The position numbers were made by a program, and so were the translations under genes. Under the pieces are notes generated by a model. The model was given only the letters and a program-made list of their open reading frames with translations. It did no database searches and was not told the origin of the DNA. From Paenibacillus sp. UBA6285 (GTDB lineage: Bacteria; Bacillota; Bacilli; Paenibacillales; Paenibacillaceae), in the NCBI GenBank assembly GCA_002438345.1, contig DJUJ01000172.1:3548-15149 (forward strand): a stretch of DNA of 11,602 nucleotides, read 5' to 3'. Positions 9,220-11,602 of the stretch are shown in pieces. Position 1 is the first letter of the stretch. Each line of letters opens with the position of its first letter.

Positions 9220-10389
9220 GTGCAAAAGGTAAAGTACTTCACGGATATTAACAAAATTGCTATGTTGTCTGAGCCGGAAAAAGAGCATCTAAAAGAAATT
9301 ACGGACAAATTTGTTTTTCGTGTGAATGACTATTATTTGTCTTTGTTCAACTGGGACGATCCAGATGATCCGATTCGCAAGCTCGTTATCCCTAACGAAG
9401 GTGAACTGCTGGAATATGGGCGCTGGGATGCTTCCGATGAGGACACGAATTATGTTGTACCGGGTTGTCAGCACAAGTATAGAACAACAGCACTACTGAT
9501 TGTATCCGAGGTCTGTGGAGCCTATTGCCGCTACTGTTTCCGTAAGCGTCTGTTCCGAAATGACGTGAAAGAGGCCATGTCTGATGTCTCTCCGGGCTTG
9601 GAGTATATTGCAAACCACCCTGAGATTAACAACGTACTTCTTACGGGCGGTGACAGTTTAATTCTCTCCACACCTAAGCTAAGATCCATTATTGAAAGTC
9701 TAAGAAGCATTGAACATGTCAAGATTATTAGATTAGGTTCCAAAATTCCCGTGTTCAACCCGATGCGGATCTCTGAAGACGAAGAACTGTTGGAATTGAT
9801 TCGTACTTTCTCTACTGAAGACAAGCGAATCTATGTTATGGCGCATATCAATCATCCTCGTGAAATCACACCTGAAGCCAAAAAAGCATTTAAAGCACTT
9901 CATAACGCTGGAGCAATCGTCGTTAATCAGACACCCGTCCTCAAAGGCATTAACGATGATCCCGTGATATTAGGCGAACTACTAGACCGACTTTCATGGG
10001 CAGGCGTTACACCCTACTACTTCTTCGTGAACCGGCCAGTTGCCGGAAACCGAGAATTTGTATTACCTCTTGAGCAAGTTTATCAAATTGTTGAAGAAGC
10101 CAAGGCCAGAACCTCAGGACTCGGCAAAAGAGTACGCTTATCTATGAGCCATACCTCCGGAAAGATAGAAATTCTCGCGATTGATAATGGGAAAGCCTAT
10201 CTCAAATACCATCAATCCAGAGATCAGGAATACGGAAAATTTATGATTCTAGATTGTCCCAAGGATGCGGAATGGTTCGATGACCTGCCTGGTAATCAGG
10301 AATATTGGATCCCACCTGTGAAAAAGAACGACGCTATTATTTCTGTTAATAAGTTATCATGCCAGCCTGCGGATCTGATCTATAAATAA
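9220..10389 (+). CDS. KamA-family radical SAM, PLP-dependent aminomutase
   Basis: Predicted 389 aa from GTG 9220: AAAGGAG ends 8 bases before it, against 2 bases for the in-frame ATG at 9214. The CGAYCRYC motif (Cys99, Cys103, Cys106) binds the iron-sulfur cluster that cleaves S-adenosylmethionine; LLTGGD (141-146) is the SAM-contact loop; Lys315 in HTSGK aligns with the PLP lysine of lysine 2,3-aminomutase. The family moves an amino group between C2 and C3 of an amino acid, in the cytoplasm. The two aspartates that hold the lysine side chain in the clostridial enzyme (Asp293, Asp330) align here with Arg272 and Ser308, and the C-terminal zinc cysteine cluster is not seen. It may therefore not act on lysine; an acidic substrate such as glutamate is a reasonable guess. 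It sits alone behind a c-di-AMP riboswitch, with no acetyltransferase gene beside it. Confidence 0.85.
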   Translation: MQKVKYFTDINKIAMLSEPEKEHLKEITDKFVFRVNDYYLSLFNWDDPDDPIRKLVIPNEGELLEYGRWDASDEDTNYVVPGCQHKYRTTALLIVSEVCGAYCRYCFRKRLFRNDVKEAMSDVSPGLEYIANHPEINNVLLTGGDSLILSTPKLRSIIESLRSIEHVKIIRLGSKIPVFNPMRISEDEELLELIRTFSTEDKRIYVMAHINHPREITPEAKKAFKALHNAGAIVVNQTPVLKGINDDPVILGELLDRLSWAGVTPYYFFVNRPVAGNREFVLPLEQVYQIVEEAKARTSGLGKRVRLSMSHTSGKIEILAIDNGKAYLKYHQSRDQEYGKFMILDCPKDAEWFDDLPGNQEYWIPPVKKNDAIISVNKLSCQPADLIYK

Positions 10390-10390
10390 A

Positions 10391-10642
10391 TCAATCGGCT
10401 CTTTTAATAAAAATCCTGACCATAATATTCATTAGAGCCAAATGAAATATAAGTCCCACCACAAAGTATGCAATTACACTAAAACCACTATCCGCCTCTA
10501 TAACAAAAAAAAATTCAGCAGGCCAATACGTAGGAATCCACGCACCTATAAGTTGCCATGGTCCTGGAACAAAATAAGCTACGATTGGCCCTGCTATAAA
10601 CAAGCCGCCTATCTTGGATAATGCTAATCCTTCTACCTTAAT
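10391..10642 (-). pseudogene. C-terminal fragment of an ABC-2-type permease
   Basis: About 83 residues starting at K-V-E-G-L-A-L-S-K-I-G-G-L-F, a typical late segment of ABC-2-type export permeases, then hydrophobic stretches IGGLFIAGPIVAYFV, a W-I-P-T-Y-W-P re-entrant-looking segment and a last helix GFSVIAYFVVGLIFHLALM, ending in a short basic tail and TGA. At least four N-terminal membrane helices expected for this family are missing. The upstream side joins an AAA ATPase fragment at about 10640, and the ATG at 10657 lies within that neighbour's sequence without a ribosome binding site, so this is debris from a deletion rather than a small gene. Its stop codon lies one base past the convergent aminomutase stop, and no terminator is visible between them. 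Confidence 0.68.
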
Positions 10643-11602
10643 GCGTAGAAATGACAATTTGATAGTTCACCCGCCGTCCAACGTCAATGCTGTTCAAAAA
10701 AGCAACCAAATTATAAATATAACGCCGCGACCATTCCGGGTGGAAGGAGGCATCGGGCTCATCCAAAAGCAGCAGTAGCGTATCGATTTCATTACTTTCG
10801 ATTGCAATCTCTATCGCTGTATGAAGATTAGCGAAGCCATTGATAAACTCCAGTTCCCCGGCGCTTAAATTTTTAAATTGTACTCGAAACATAAATTAGG
10901 CACCATGAAGCCTTTTACGCTCTTTATCAATACATTTTAACCACTCATATACGTCCAAGTTGAAGCCTTCATTAACGCATTTATTTTTTTGGTTGAAATG
11001 AATTGCTGATCCTCCAGCTGGTTCAAAGCCGCAATAAAACGCCGAATAGCGGTTAGATCAAAGTAAGCCCAGTCCGGGTCACCATTTCCGGTTCTAACGC
11101 GCTCAAAGCAACTTATAACATCATACAAATAATTAACTCTTGCTTCATAGTGATCAGAGCTGAATTCCATATTTTCAATTTCAGCGGCACAGCTCACTAG
11201 CACTTCATCGGTAAGCAGTTTTTTGCACAAATTCATCCATATATCAATAACAAGCATTTCTAAATATCTGATTACAAATAATTTCCTGACAGTCCATTCC
11301 TCTCCTGTTTTCAGGAAATTGAAATAATATGCTTTTGACTTGTCCTGATACAAATTAAGATCAAAGGCCGCAAGCTTTTCATCACTGAAAATAAAGGGTT
11401 CAAATAGATTATCTTGCAATTCGAGCAAGCAGACCGGATCCAATGCCGCAAAATCCGGTTCTAAAGCCTGACTTTCCCTGCTCATAAAGCTATATAAATT
11501 AGAATAGGAAGGATCGTTTAAATCCCTCTCTTAAATCCTACATAATGATCATGCCCGTCCATAACGGCATTACCCGTGAACCAGTCCCTCTGCTTTTCGT
11601 TT
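10641..11602 (-). pseudogene. Decayed AAA-family ATPase (broken, runs off right edge)
   Basis: Three minus-strand pieces join into one protein when lesions are repaired. From the right edge the frame reads N-E-K-Q-R-D-W-F-T-G-N-A-V-M-D-G-H to G-F-K-R, then shifts near 11530 within AAGAGAGGG (an extra AG would explain it) into D-L-N-D-P-S-Y-S-N-L. A second shift lies in the A-run near 10985 (one A lost). An in-frame TAA at 10898-10896 interrupts K-R-L-H-G-A and F-M-F-R-V. The last piece has the ABC-type signature NLSAGE, Walker B LLLLLDEPDASFHP and the switch-histidine strand IVISTH, where it is cut off at about 10641. This is the arrangement of AAA_21/OLD-like ATPases common in phage-defence systems; the Walker A part would lie beyond the window. 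No partner nuclease is visible, so a defence role is only a guess. Confidence 0.75.

Noticed and set aside
10391..10657. 88-residue frame as a small intact membrane protein
   Set aside because: The sequence reads as the last part of an ABC-2-type permease, starts within another broken gene and has no ribosome binding site.

Overview
The window looks like chromosomal DNA of a Gram-positive Firmicute, most likely Paenibacillus or a close relative. The evidence is purine-rich ribosome binding sites of the AAGGAG type, TTG/GTG starts, sigma-A promoters, a lipobox-bearing binding protein, an AraC regulator fused to a substrate-binding domain (the Btr architecture of bacilli), a ydaO-type c-di-AMP riboswitch, and a J-like/transmembrane/extracytoplasmic protein. 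This placement is inference from gene content. No tRNA, rRNA, insertion sequence or CRISPR array was found.

Left region (1-2640). At the left edge a probable minus-strand gene starts with a cysteine-rich, zinc-ribbon-like sequence. Next come an isolated Fur-box-like palindrome (196-214), a bidirectional terminator (234-273) and the decayed 3' end of a GH51-type alpha-L-arabinofuranosidase (298-585, minus, with an in-frame stop). The minus strand then carries a membrane-anchored J-domain-like protein (TTG start at 1561) and an AraC-family regulator (1703-2584).

Beta-galactosidase region (2641-5834). A large intact GH2 beta-galactosidase diverges from the AraC gene across a 56-bp AT-rich gap and ends at a hairpin terminator. 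The AraC protein is the obvious candidate regulator. The nearby arabinofuranosidase remnant suggests a former plant-polysaccharide (arabinan/galactan) utilisation cluster.

Iron region (5835-8888). Two adjacent transcription units each have a good sigma-A promoter followed at once by a Fur box: a siderophore-binding lipoprotein (6055-7080), and an AraC/XylS regulator whose C-terminal domain is a paralogue of that lipoprotein. The regulator most likely starts at TTG 7221. Its -35 element lies inside the right arm of the terminator of the gene before it. No permease or ATPase genes are present.

Aminomutase region (8889-10389). A promoter, a c-di-AMP (ydaO/yuaA) riboswitch and intrinsic terminators precede a radical-SAM KamA-family aminomutase (probable GTG start at 9220). 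By alignment by eye, the two aspartates that lysine 2,3-aminomutase uses to hold the lysine side chain are replaced, one by arginine. Control by c-di-AMP together with a changed substrate pocket suggests synthesis of a beta-amino-acid compatible solute, possibly not beta-lysine.

Right region (10391-11602). This is gene debris on the minus strand: the C-terminal end of an ABC-2-type permease joined at about 10640 to a broken AAA-family ATPase that carries a truncation, a nonsense codon and two frameshifts, and runs off the right edge.
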